Source of the DNA: Alphaproteobacteria bacterium
Lineage (GTDB): Bacteria > Pseudomonadota > Alphaproteobacteria > GCA-2731375
Direction: 5' to 3'
Assembly: GCA_030746295.1 (NCBI GenBank)
Contig: JASLMY010000079.1
Location: forward strand, 1-18,985
Length of the DNA: 18,985 nt
This document shows positions 1-10,392 of this stretch, piece after piece. The notes below the pieces were generated by a model, which did no database searches, was not told where the DNA came from, and was given only the letters and a program-made list of their open reading frames with translations. A program made the position numbers and the translations under genes. Each line of letters opens with the position of its first letter. The stretch's first letter is position 1.

Positions 1-966
1 CGAGCCGCCGGCCGCCAGCAGCATGGCACCAGTCGCCGTCACCATATGTCGCCGGAAGCGGTCGGCGATGAGGCCGGCGAGCAGGATCCCAGCGACGATG
101 CCGAAGAGGTGTCCGGACAACGCGGCATTGGCATCGGCGAGACTTATCCCGTGCAATTCCACGAGGCCGGTGACAGTGAAGGCGAGGAGGCCGCCGCTGG
201 ACATCCCGTAGAGAATGAAAAAGAGCAGAAAGAACAGCACCGGGGCCGAGAGCAAGAGGCGCACCCCGGCGAGCTGGCCGGGCGGGTCGTCGCGAGCAGG
301 CACAGCCGTCGCGCCTGGCGCCACGGACGGGTTTCTGACCACAAGCAGCTCGCGGCGCCACGCCATGGCGACAAGGGCCAGCAGCCCCGCCAAGCCGGTG
401 ACGATCAGTGCCGTCCGCCACGACGTCCACTGCGCCAATACGAGAATCGACACGGGCGCGCAGGCAGCGCCCAGGAAGCCGGAAAAGGTGTGAATTGCGA
501 AGGCGCGACCGAGCTTTTCCTCCCTGACCGCACCGTTCAGAATTGCGTAGTCCGCCGGATGGAAGACGCTGTTCCCGAGGCCAGCGAGAACCGCGAGGAA
601 AAGCAAGACCCAGTACGCCCCGACGAGGCCCATCAGCAGCACCGCAACGGCATTCAATGCCAGCCCCGCCAGCAGTACCCGTTGCGGTCCGATGCGGTCG
701 ACGAGAAATCCGACCGGTGCCTGAGCGACGCCACCGAGCAGCCCATAGGCGGTCATCGCCAGGCCGAGTTGCAGATAGGTGACGCCGAACTCCGCTTTGA
801 GAAACGGAAACAACGGCGGCAGCACGAGCCCGTAATAGTGGCTGAAGAAGTGGCCGCCGCTGACGAGACCGAGCGTCCATCGCTCGCGGGCGAACGCTCC
901 GCCCGTCGAGGTCCGGCGTGTCGTGCCCCCGACGGGACGGACGGTATCCTTCACCGTGTCGGCCAT
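1..966 (-). CDS. MFS transporter, C-terminus cut by left edge
   Basis: The minus strand is open for 322 codons from an ATG at 966 to base 1 with no stop, so the C-terminus lies outside the window. The start is supported by GAGG eight bases upstream. The protein begins with a short hydrophilic tail (about 30 residues), then GGHFFSHYYGLVLPPLFPFL and further hydrophobic helices. The family's loop 2-3 signature is visible as GFLVDRIGPQRV, and an NSVFHPADYAIL stretch follows helix 4. A basic central loop (about residues 195-225) separates the two six-helix halves, and about eight or nine helices are present. These features indicate a major facilitator superfamily secondary transporter of the inner membrane. 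The HP motif after helix 4 recalls the fosmidomycin-resistance/sugar-phosphate-permease-like branches, but the substrate cannot be read from sequence. It is divergent from the DUF1326 gene. Long open frames on the opposite strand here are shadows of this gene. Confidence 0.9.
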   Translation of the reverse strand, partial: MADTVKDTVRPVGGTTRRTSTGGAFARERWTLGLVSGGHFFSHYYGLVLPPLFPFLKAEFGVTYLQLGLAMTAYGLLGGVAQAPVGFLVDRIGPQRVLLAGLALNAVAVLLMGLVGAYWVLLFLAVLAGLGNSVFHPADYAILNGAVREEKLGRAFAIHTFSGFLGAACAPVSILVLAQWTSWRTALIVTGLAGLLALVAMAWRRELLVVRNPSVAPGATAVPARDDPPGQLAGVRLLLSAPVLFFLLFFILYGMSSGGLLAFTVTGLVELHGISLADANAALSGHLFGIVAGILLAGLIADRFRRHMVTATGAMLLAAGGS

Positions 967-1386
967 CGTTTCAGCCTCACTACAAGCCGATAGGACGGCG
1001 CGACCTGGGTCGAACGGCGCCCATCTTGGCGATCGCGAACGGCCCTACTCGCCAAGCTTCAGGCATCAGGCTCGAATCAGCGACCGCTGCTGGAACCATG
1101 CTAAGACGTCCATTGGTATGTTCGAAATACCCAATCCCGAAGAGCTCTCCCATACCATTTTGTCGGTGCACGAGCTGTCCTTGCCGCGTGGTCGAGCCCG
1201 ATGCCGCCGGAGTGCGTCCTCCTTCGGTAGGTCGCTGAATCATAGCGGGATCGGCCCAAGGATGCCGACCGCGCCGACCTTCGCGATTGAGAGGCCCGCA
1301 GAATCGGGGCTTGGAACAGACGGCAAGCCAACTGTCGATCCATGTCGTATGATGCTGCCGGCAGCGTGAGCACGAGGGAGGGCGTG
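967..1386. other. Divergent intergenic region, no gene recognised
   Basis: These 420 bases separate the leftward MFS gene from the rightward DUF1326 gene. Open frames exist on both strands but have no family resemblance, poor codon quality and no good ribosome-binding sites, so I do not call a gene. The region must hold the promoters of both flanking genes. The only hint is TATGAT at 1348-1353, a 5/6 match to a -10 box, followed by the GAGGGAGG ribosome-binding site of the DUF1326 gene at 1374-1381; no good -35 box is visible at the right distance. Confidence 0.5.
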
Positions 1387-2016
1387 ATGTCGGAGAACTG
1401 GTCGATCCGCGGTGAATACATGGAAAGCTGCAACTGCGAGGTGCTGTGTCCATGCCTGCTGGGGCCGCGCAACGAAGAAGCGTCAGCGCTGGCAGAGCCC
1501 ACCGAGGGGCATTGCGATGTGCCGATGATCTTTCACATCCACGATGGCTACTACGGTCAAGTGGCCCTGGCCGGCACCATGGTCGGCGTCGCGATCTATA
1601 CGCCGGGTGCGATGGGTCTCGGCGACTGGACCTTTGGCCTTTACCTCGACGAACGCGCGACGCCCGAGCAACGAGACGCGTCGGAAAGAATCTTCAGCGG
1701 CGAGAGCGGTGGTGCTGTCGGCCGCTTCTTCGGCCCGCTCATCAAGGATCGGCTACCGAACCGTGTCGTGCAGATGGAGCTCGGGCGTGACGGGCGCAAC
1801 GGTTGGGCCAAGATCCCCGGCATTCTGGACGTTGAGTACGAAGGCATCGAAGGCTCGGACGGCTCCGCTTCCTGGCTGGACAACCTTCGCCATTTCGTCT
1901 CGCGGCGTCTCTATACCTGCCGCTCGACCCGATCCACCTTCAGCGACCACGGCCTCGATTGGAACAACGCCGGGCGCAATGCCTACTACGCCAACTTCGA
2001 GTGGAGCGGCCCCTAA
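1387..2016 (+). CDS. DUF1326 domain-containing protein
   Basis: The protein has 209 residues and no signal peptide or membrane helix. Near the N-terminus it shows the DUF1326 hallmark: WSIRGEYMESCNCEVLCPC, with Cys15, Cys17, Cys21 and Cys23, and a further Cys43 in GHCDVP. The middle (about residues 55-90) carries the GxxxxGVAIYTPG and GLYLDERATPEQ segments typical of the family. Cys178 and the aromatic C-terminus (NAYYANFEWSG) complete it. The biochemical role of DUF1326 is not established. The clustered cysteines suggest metal binding or redox chemistry, but that is inference. The ATG at 1387 is chosen because GAGGGAGG lies five bases upstream; an in-frame GTG directly before it and an upstream ATG lack such spacing. 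In other genomes such genes often sit beside a DUF2182 membrane protein, but none is present here. The gene converges on the nitronate monooxygenase gene with 52 bases between stops. Confidence 0.9.
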   Translation: MSENWSIRGEYMESCNCEVLCPCLLGPRNEEASALAEPTEGHCDVPMIFHIHDGYYGQVALAGTMVGVAIYTPGAMGLGDWTFGLYLDERATPEQRDASERIFSGESGGAVGRFFGPLIKDRLPNRVVQMELGRDGRNGWAKIPGILDVEYEGIEGSDGSASWLDNLRHFVSRRLYTCRSTRSTFSDHGLDWNNAGRNAYYANFEWSGP

Positions 2017-2068
2017 GCCGAAGCTCGCGCTGACGCCGCCGCGTGGCGCGACGAACCCGGAACCCGCC

Positions 2069-3055
2069 TCAGGCGTCCGCCGCGGCGGCCAGGCGCCGGC
2101 TCAATAGCGCCGCCTCGGCGATCATCTCCTCGATCAGCTCGGCCACGGGCCGGACCTCGTGGATCATGCCGGCGATCTGGCCGGCGGCCGATTGGCGGCG
2201 CTCTTCCAGCGGCAGGCTGCGCCCGGCGCGGGCGACGCGGTGCAATTCCGCCAGCTCCGCCTTGTCGGCGCCGCGGGCGAGCGCCGCCTCGTAGGCTTCC
2301 AGTTCGGGCGTGGCGATGCAGCGCACCGTCGCCCCCGTCATCGCCCGGGTGACGACGGTCTCGGTCTCGACCATCTCCAAGAGCCGGGCCTTGCCCCAAG
2401 GGCCGAGGTCGCTCTCCGCCGTCGCCATGAAGCGGGTGCCGATCTGGACGCCGGCAGCACCCAGCGCCAGGGCGGCAAGGAAACCTCGGGCATCACCAAT
2501 GCCGCCGGCGGCCAGCACCGGCACGTCGACCGCGTCGACCACCATCGGCACCAGCGGCAGGGTTGCCACGGTGCCGACATGGCCGCCGGCCTCGGTGCCA
2601 GACGCGACCACCGCGTCGACGCCCTCGGCGACCATGCGCTTGGCGTGCGCCACCGTCGGAATGACCGAGATCACCGTGATCCCGGCCGCCTTCAGCTTGG
2701 CGACCGCGGCCTCGCCGGGGTCGGCCCGGCCGGTGGTGACGACGCCGATGCCCTGGTCGACGCAGATCTGGGCCCGGGACTCGGTAAAGGCCTTTCCCAT
2801 GGGCGTGATGTTGACGGCGAAGGGCTTGTTGGTGCGCTGCCGGGTTTGGGCGATGTCTTGCAGCAGCTTCTCCTCGGTGCCACCGAAGGTCGGCAGGATG
2901 CCGAGACCGCCGGCCTCGCTGACCGCCGCCACCAACTCGACACCGCCGCCGCCCTGCATCGCGCCTTGCAGGATCGGGTAGCGGATCCCCAGCATGTCGC
3001 AGATGGCGCTGTGGAAGGGTGCCCGGCCGTTGGTTTCAGCGCGGGGCTGACTCAT
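2069..3055 (-). CDS. Nitronate monooxygenase family FMN enzyme
   Basis: This 328-residue TIM-barrel flavoprotein belongs to the nitronate monooxygenase / 2-nitropropane dioxygenase family, which also includes FabK-type enoyl reductases. Visible family motifs are the N-terminal YPILQGAMQGG (about residues 26-36), AVSEAGGLGIL (44-54), ASGTEAGGHVG (151-161, with His159 at the position of the catalytic histidine of nitronate monooxygenases), LAAGGIGDARG (181-191, FMN phosphate loop) and GVQIGTRFMAT (202-212). Family members oxidise alkyl nitronates such as propionate 3-nitronate with O2, or act on acyl thioesters; the true substrate here is unknown. The start codon overlaps the stop of the upstream methyltransferase gene in an ATGA arrangement, so the two are probably translated together. 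The length is normal and no residue is missing. A FabK-like role is less likely because of the conserved histidine. Confidence 0.9.
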   Translation of the reverse strand: MSQPRAETNGRAPFHSAICDMLGIRYPILQGAMQGGGGVELVAAVSEAGGLGILPTFGGTEEKLLQDIAQTRQRTNKPFAVNITPMGKAFTESRAQICVDQGIGVVTTGRADPGEAAVAKLKAAGITVISVIPTVAHAKRMVAEGVDAVVASGTEAGGHVGTVATLPLVPMVVDAVDVPVLAAGGIGDARGFLAALALGAAGVQIGTRFMATAESDLGPWGKARLLEMVETETVVTRAMTGATVRCIATPELEAYEAALARGADKAELAELHRVARAGRSLPLEERRQSAAGQIAGMIHEVRPVAELIEEMIAEAALLSRRLAAAADA

Positions 3056-4056
3056 GCCGGCTTGCGCCCGTAGATGCGCGAGAGAGAGCCCGGGATGAAT
3101 GGGATTGCCTCGACATCTTCGAAACCGGCAGCCCGGAAATAGCCGACGCAGTCAGCCTCGGAATGGGCGACGCCCAGGGTCTCGTCGATGGCCTGGCCGA
3201 GGCCCCAATAGGCGGGGCCGATGGGGCCGTCGCGGGCATCGTTCAACGTCTCGCCGACGAGGTGGAACTCGCCGCCGGGCAGCAAGGCGTCGTACGCCTT
3301 TTGCACCACCGCCTGGATCGTCTCGGGCCCGTACATGGGCAGGTTCGAGGCCATGATGGCAACGTCGGCGTCGGTCGGAAAAGGATCGGCGGTGAAATCA
3401 CACGGCTTGGCCGTGACCCGGCCAGCGACACCGTTCTCAGCGATGAACACGCGCGCCACCTCGACCACCGGTGCGAGATCGAGGACCACCGCCTCGATCT
3501 CCGGGTAGGCCTTGGCGGCGCTGATGCAGTAGGCCCCGGAGCCGCCGCCCAAATCCATGATCTTCCGTCGGCCCGGCAGGTCGACCTGACGGGCGAAACG
3601 CCGGCCGGCGCCCATGCCGATCGAGTAGGTCGCCTCGTGATAGGCCCTGGCACTTTCGACCGTGAAGTCCTCGATCGGCCCCAAGATCGACAGCTCCTTG
3701 GCGCGCAAGTGCTCGGCCAGCCGCCCCCAATCGTTCCATTCCGGCTTGGTGAAGAGCATCCAGGGCCCGGCGTAGCGGGGCGTGCCCTCGACCAGGAAGC
3801 GCTCGACGTCCTCGGCGTTCGAGTAGCGGCCGGCGGCGTCGCGCCTGAGCAGGTCCATCGCCGTCAGCATGGTGACGAGGCGTTCGCCGTTGACGGGGTG
3901 GATGTCGACCGCCTCGGCGATCGCCACCACCGTGTCGGCGCCCTTGGAGACGGCGGTGAAGACGCCCAGCTCGACCGCCGACATCAATGCCGCCGACCGG
4001 CCGTAGGCTTGGGCGATGTTCTGTAAACGAACGCTGTCGATCCTCTTTTCCGCCAC
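3052..4056 (-). CDS. SAM-dependent methyltransferase, O-methyltransferase-like
   Basis: With the GTG start at 4056 the protein has 334 residues. GAGGGA lies five bases before this GTG, which is why I prefer it to the longer frame starting at 4134. Residues 1 to about 100 resemble the winged-helix dimerisation domain of small-molecule O-methyltransferases (LGVFTAV, AIAEAVDIHPVNGERLVTML, DLLRRDAAGRYSN). The Rossmann-type SAM domain follows, with motif I DLGGGSG at 168-174 and LDLAP at 192-196, and a LLPGGEFHLVGE strand later. This layout is that of the plant caffeate / acetylserotonin O-methyltransferase superfamily. The expected His-Asp after the fourth strand (usual form hxHDW) is replaced by ASNLPMYGPE, so the catalytic base of classical members is absent. 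The acceptor substrate is unknown. It is coupled to the downstream nitronate-monooxygenase-like gene and is preceded by the operator-like palindrome at 4148-4167. Confidence 0.85.
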   Translation of the reverse strand: MAEKRIDSVRLQNIAQAYGRSAALMSAVELGVFTAVSKGADTVVAIAEAVDIHPVNGERLVTMLTAMDLLRRDAAGRYSNAEDVERFLVEGTPRYAGPWMLFTKPEWNDWGRLAEHLRAKELSILGPIEDFTVESARAYHEATYSIGMGAGRRFARQVDLPGRRKIMDLGGGSGAYCISAAKAYPEIEAVVLDLAPVVEVARVFIAENGVAGRVTAKPCDFTADPFPTDADVAIMASNLPMYGPETIQAVVQKAYDALLPGGEFHLVGETLNDARDGPIGPAYWGLGQAIDETLGVAHSEADCVGYFRAAGFEDVEAIPFIPGSLSRIYGRKPA

Positions 4057-4147
4057 GACGTTCCCTCGATGTTGTTGCTTTCGACGCGCGCCACTTAAGC
4101 ACAGTTCGAAGCGCCGGCGGCAGGGCCGCGACAATTTGTCGTTATTT

Positions 4148-4167
4148 CGATAATTCTAGAATAATCG
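4148..4167. promoter_or_regulatory. 20-base near-perfect palindrome, likely operator
   Basis: CGATAATTCTAGAATAATCG reads as its own reverse complement except for one A-A pair (positions 4152 and 4163), giving an uninterrupted ATTCTAGAAT core. It lies in an AT-rich patch (about 33% GC over 4141-4200, against roughly two thirds in the surrounding genes), between the leftward methyltransferase gene and the rightward permease gene, and abuts the TTGACA box at 4168. Position, symmetry and size fit a dimeric repressor such as a MarR, TetR or GntR type, but no regulator gene is in the window and the family is not identifiable. Confidence 0.55.
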
Positions 4168-4196
4168 TTGACAAAAAATAGTGATGCCGTCATCTT
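4168..4196 (+). promoter_or_regulatory. Candidate sigma-70-type promoter for the permease gene
   Basis: A perfect TTGACA -35 box occupies 4168-4173. With a 17-base spacer the -10 position is CATCTT (4191-4196), only a 3/6 match, which is common in alphaproteobacteria. Transcription would start near 4203, about 30 bases before the ATG at 4235. The adjacent palindrome at 4148-4167 would place a bound regulator directly against the -35 box. Confidence 0.4.
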
Positions 4197-4234
4197 GTCG
4201 AGAGTGCGCACCACGGCCTTCGGAGCCGACAGCT

Positions 4235-5440
4235 ATGTCAGAGAAGACCCTCTCCCTCCCCACGCCAGACGCCGGGATGCGGCTCTTGACGACGCTGCCG
4301 CTGATTGTCTGGATGGTGGTCCTCGCGCTCGCCTTGGGGCTCGTCGGCGGGCTCGACGCGGAGGGTCTCGTGCACGCCTTCAACAAGGGCTTCGGGCGGG
4401 CGCTCGGCGAGTTCGCGCTGATCCTGCTGCCCTCGTTCACGATCGCGGCGGCGCTCTCGCGCTACGACATGTCCGCCGCCTCTCGCGTTACCGTCGTCGC
4501 CTCGCCTTTCGCGGCCGCCGGCATGGTCTGCCCCGATACCGCCTATGCGGCGCTGTCGCCGGCCGCGGCCGGGCGCAAGCTGTCGATGGCCTTCGGCGCC
4601 TATGCCGGTTTTCGGCTGCTGTTCCCGGCAGGGCCGCTGATCGTCGCCACGGCGCTGGGCGTCGCCTCGGCGAAGCTCTTCGTCTTCGGCCTGGCGCTGC
4701 TGGTCCCGGTCTGGCTCGCCGGCCTCGTCTGGGCGCGGCGCTTCGAGGACAAGGTCGCAGCACGTGCGCCCGGTGCTCTCGGCGACATCGAAGCGCCGAC
4801 GGCCGGAAGGCGCGAGTTGATGCGCGGCGTCACGCCCTTCGTGGTCCTGGCAGCCCTGCTCGTCGTCGGCGGCGTGGCCGAGTTCGGCGCCTGGCCGCTC
4901 GTGGACTTCATCACCCAGCCCAAGGGCGCCCTTATCACCGCCGCCGTCGTCGCACTCATCGAGCAGCCGGTCGAGGCCCGGCGCGAGTGCCTCGATTCGG
5001 CGGTTCGGCGCACGGGCTCACTGCTGTTGGTGATCGGCGCCGCCTCGGCCTTTGGCGGCGTGCTGACCAGCGTCATACCCGTCGCCGAGCTGGTGCCGAG
5101 CCAAGCCGGCATCATGGGCCTGTTGACGCTCTTCGTGCTGACCGTCGCCTTCAAGCTGATGCAGGGCTCGTCGATGGCGACCTTCGCCGCGGTGACGCCG
5201 GTCGCGGCACCTTTGGTCCTGGCGGCGGGGATCGATCCCGTCGCCGCCGTTTTCGCCATCTGCCTCGGCACCTTCGTCACTATGCTGCCGAACGAGAGCT
5301 TCTATTGGCTGGTGCGCCGCGATGCGTTGGAGGAGATGAGCGAAGGCCGGGTCGTGGCGATGCTCGCCAGCGGCGCCTCGTTGCAGGCCGTGGTCGGACT
5401 GACGACGCTTTTGCTGTTGGTCTGGGTCGGCGTCTTCTGA
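4235..5440 (+). CDS. GntP-like permease (gluconate/organic-acid:H+ symporter family)
   Basis: The 401-residue protein is almost entirely membrane helices. Marks of the GntP / ion-transporter superfamily are RRTGSLLLVIGAASAFGGVL (258-277), which matches the family's helix with a GAGGAFG-like turn; GSSMATFAAVTPVAAPL (311-327), the conserved re-entrant GS-A-T segment; and PFAAAGMVCPDTAYAAL (91-107) near the first re-entrant loop. It is somewhat shorter than typical GntP proteins (about 440-450). Such proteins import gluconate or other hydroxy-carboxylates with protons; the substrate here is not known. The start at 4235 is chosen for a GGAG nine bases upstream; the GTG at 4181 lies inside the promoter region and has no ribosome-binding site. 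The stop is only 19 bases from the convergent cysteine-hydrolase stop, with no terminator visible between them. Confidence 0.8.
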   Translation: MSEKTLSLPTPDAGMRLLTTLPLIVWMVVLALALGLVGGLDAEGLVHAFNKGFGRALGEFALILLPSFTIAAALSRYDMSAASRVTVVASPFAAAGMVCPDTAYAALSPAAAGRKLSMAFGAYAGFRLLFPAGPLIVATALGVASAKLFVFGLALLVPVWLAGLVWARRFEDKVAARAPGALGDIEAPTAGRRELMRGVTPFVVLAALLVVGGVAEFGAWPLVDFITQPKGALITAAVVALIEQPVEARRECLDSAVRRTGSLLLVIGAASAFGGVLTSVIPVAELVPSQAGIMGLLTLFVLTVAFKLMQGSSMATFAAVTPVAAPLVLAAGIDPVAAVFAICLGTFVTMLPNESFYWLVRRDALEEMSEGRVVAMLASGASLQAVVGLTTLLLLVWVGVF

Positions 5441-5459
5441 GGCCCGGTAGCCGCGCCCC

Positions 5460-6092
5460 TCAGGCGTTCTTCCGCCGCCAGCTCTCGATATAGTCGATGC
5501 AGACATCGGCCGTGGAGATGTCGGCGTAGCGGCGGCCGACGTCGCGCAAATTGTCCCGGTGCGGCCCCTCGTCATGGTCGCCGACGCAGTCCTCCGGCAC
5601 GATGGTGCGAAAGCGGTGCGAGAAGCTGTCGATGGTGCTGGCCCGGATGCAGCCCGAGGTGACGCAGCCGGTGACGATCACGGTGTCGACCCGCTCCTTG
5701 GTGAAGTAGGAGGCGACGGTGGTGTTGAAGAAGATCGAGGCCGCCGTCTTGCAGACCGCCAGGTCGTAGCCGGGGTCGTAGATCCTGGGGTCCAACGCGG
5801 TCGAGGGATGGTCGTGCAGGAAGGTCTCGGCGACGGCGCCGACTTTCCAGTGCGGCATCTCGCGCGCGTTCATGTAGGCGGTATTGCAGACCGCGACCGG
5901 CACGTTGGCGCGCCGGGCGATATCCAAGAGCCGGCTTGTGTTCTCCACGCCCCGCGCGATCAAGGGCGCGCCGCCCAGCGGATACTGCGGATCGGTGAAG
6001 CCGAGCTGGTAGTCCACCACCACGATGCCCGGCTTCTCGCCGAAGCCGATCTCATGCGCACCGTAGGAACGTTCAGTATAGACGTCGGTCAT
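5460..6092 (-). CDS. Isochorismatase-fold cysteine hydrolase
   Basis: This 210-residue cytoplasmic enzyme has the complete Asp-Lys-Cys triad of the isochorismatase-like hydrolase superfamily: Asp27 in GIVVVDYQLGFTD, Lys115 in LAVCKTAAS, and Cys148 in TGCVTSGCIRASTID. The GCVTSGC stretch with the nucleophile as the second cysteine and the DHDEGPHRDNL tail resemble the N-carbamoylsarcosine amidohydrolase / maleamate amidohydrolase branch, which cleaves amide or ureido bonds, rather than true isochorismatase. The exact substrate is not determined. The ATG at 6092 is supported by GGAGGA six bases upstream; the longer frame from 6125 has no such site. It lies 49 bases downstream of the dnaE stop on the same strand and converges on the GntP-like permease, so co-expression with either is possible but unproven. 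Confidence 0.88.
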   Translation of the reverse strand: MTDVYTERSYGAHEIGFGEKPGIVVVDYQLGFTDPQYPLGGAPLIARGVENTSRLLDIARRANVPVAVCNTAYMNAREMPHWKVGAVAETFLHDHPSTALDPRIYDPGYDLAVCKTAASIFFNTTVASYFTKERVDTVIVTGCVTSGCIRASTIDSFSHRFRTIVPEDCVGDHDEGPHRDNLRDVGRRYADISTADVCIDYIESWRRKNA

Positions 6093-6119
6093 GGCTCTTC
6101 CTCCCGGCCCGAGCTTAGC

Positions 6120-6140
6120 GGCCAAGAGCGGCCTCTGGCC
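6120..6140 (-). other. Hairpin directly after dnaE
   Basis: GGCCAAGAG (6120-6128) and CTCTGGCC (6133-6140) pair with one bulged base around a 4-base loop, starting one base after the dnaE stop codon. No T-run follows on the minus strand, so it is not a standard intrinsic terminator. It could protect a 3' end or slow the polymerase before the hydrolase gene. Confidence 0.35.
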
Positions 6141-6141
6141 A

Positions 6142-9657
<3,516 letters not shown>

Positions 9658-9705
9658 GGCGACCCTGTGGAGTCATGCGCGGTCGCGTCGGCAGCGCAAA
9701 TATCT

Positions 9706-9714
9706 TGTGGATTA
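9706..9714 (-). promoter_or_regulatory. DnaA-box-like site upstream of dnaE
   Basis: The minus strand reads TAATCCACA, an 8/9 match to the DnaA box TTATCCACA, overlapping the lolD stop codon about 50 bases upstream of the 9657 dnaE start. A weak -35/-10 pair (TTGGTG, 16 bases, GATATT) overlaps it. A single imperfect box occurs often by chance, so this is only suggestive. Confidence 0.2.
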
Positions 9715-10392
9715 GTTCTCCACCAAGACGCCGGCGTCGAGGCGGAGGATACGATCCATGCGCCGGGCGAGCTCGGTGTTGTGGGTGGCGACCAGGGCAG
9801 CAAGGCCATGCTCGCGAACCATGGCCAAGAGCTCGTCGAAAACGCCGTCGGCCGTGTTCTGATCCAAGTTCCCGGTCGGCTCGTCGGCCAACAGCAAGGC
9901 CGGCTCGTTGGCGAGCGCGCGGGCGATCGCGACCCGCTGCTGCTCGCCACCGGAGAGCCGGGCCGGGCGGTGGCTGGTGCGCTCGCCCAAACCGAGGCGC
10001 CGCAACAACTCCCCGGCCCGGACCCGCGCCGAGGCCGGCGCGATGCCGGCGATCCGCTGCGGCAGCATGACGTTCTCCAGCGCCGAGAATTCGGGCAGGA
10101 GATGATGGTACTGATAGACGAAGCCGACCTTGTCGCGGCGAACGACGGTACGACCACGCTCGCCGATGCCGGCACAGGCGATGCCGTCGATCGCCACCTG
10201 GCCGGCGTCGGGCCACTCCAGCAGCCCGGCGATGTGCAGCAAGGTCGACTTGCCGGCACCGGAGGGCCCGACCAGGGCCACGATCTCGCCCGAAGCGACG
10301 GTGGCACTGGCACCGCGCAGCACCTCGAGCCGCTCTTCGCCCTGAACGAAGGTACGCTCGACCGCGTCGAGGACGAGCGCCGCCTCACTCAT
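9712..10392 (-). CDS. lolD: Lipoprotein-releasing ABC transporter ATPase
   Basis: This is a 226-residue ABC ATPase of the LolD/MacB-type family, which powers extraction of outer-membrane lipoproteins from the inner membrane and their handover to the periplasmic carrier LolA. Walker A is GPSGAGKS (42-49), the Q-loop glutamine is in FVYQYHH (Gln94), the signature is LSGGEQQR (146-153), Walker B is LLLADEP (166-172), and the switch histidine is His204 in [30 protein letters not shown] is typical of LolD. The ATG overlaps the last eight bases of the lolC permease gene, so the two are coupled. dnaE follows after a short gap. The length is normal and all catalytic residues are present. Confidence 0.95.
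   Translation of the reverse strand: MSEAALVLDAVERTFVQGEERLEVLRGASATVASGEIVALVGPSGAGKSTLLHIAGLLEWPDAGQVAIDGIACAGIGERGRTVVRRDKVGFVYQYHHLLPEFSALENVMLPQRIAGIAPASARVRAGELLRRLGLGERTSHRPARLSGGEQQRVAIARALANEPALLLADEPTGNLDQNTADGVFDELLAMVREHGLAALVATHNTELARRMDRILRLDAGVLVEN

Noticed and set aside
46..993. A 315-codon open frame on the plus strand at the left edge
   Set aside because: The minus strand encodes a clear MFS transporter over the same bases; the plus frame is charged and low in complexity, with no family resemblance.
980..1453. A 157-codon open frame on the minus strand between the MFS and DUF1326 genes
   Set aside because: It overlaps the DUF1326 start, lacks a ribosome-binding site, and its Arg/Ser/Pro-rich sequence resembles no known protein.
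2017..2068. A possible bidirectional terminator between the convergent DUF1326 and nitronate monooxygenase genes
   Set aside because: I could not find a stable stem with an adjacent T-run in these 52 bases.
2159..4026. Two long plus-strand frames opposite the nitronate monooxygenase and methyltransferase genes
   Set aside because: Both lie antisense to genes with recognisable motifs and have the Asp/His/Arg/Gly/Val-rich composition of antisense shadows.
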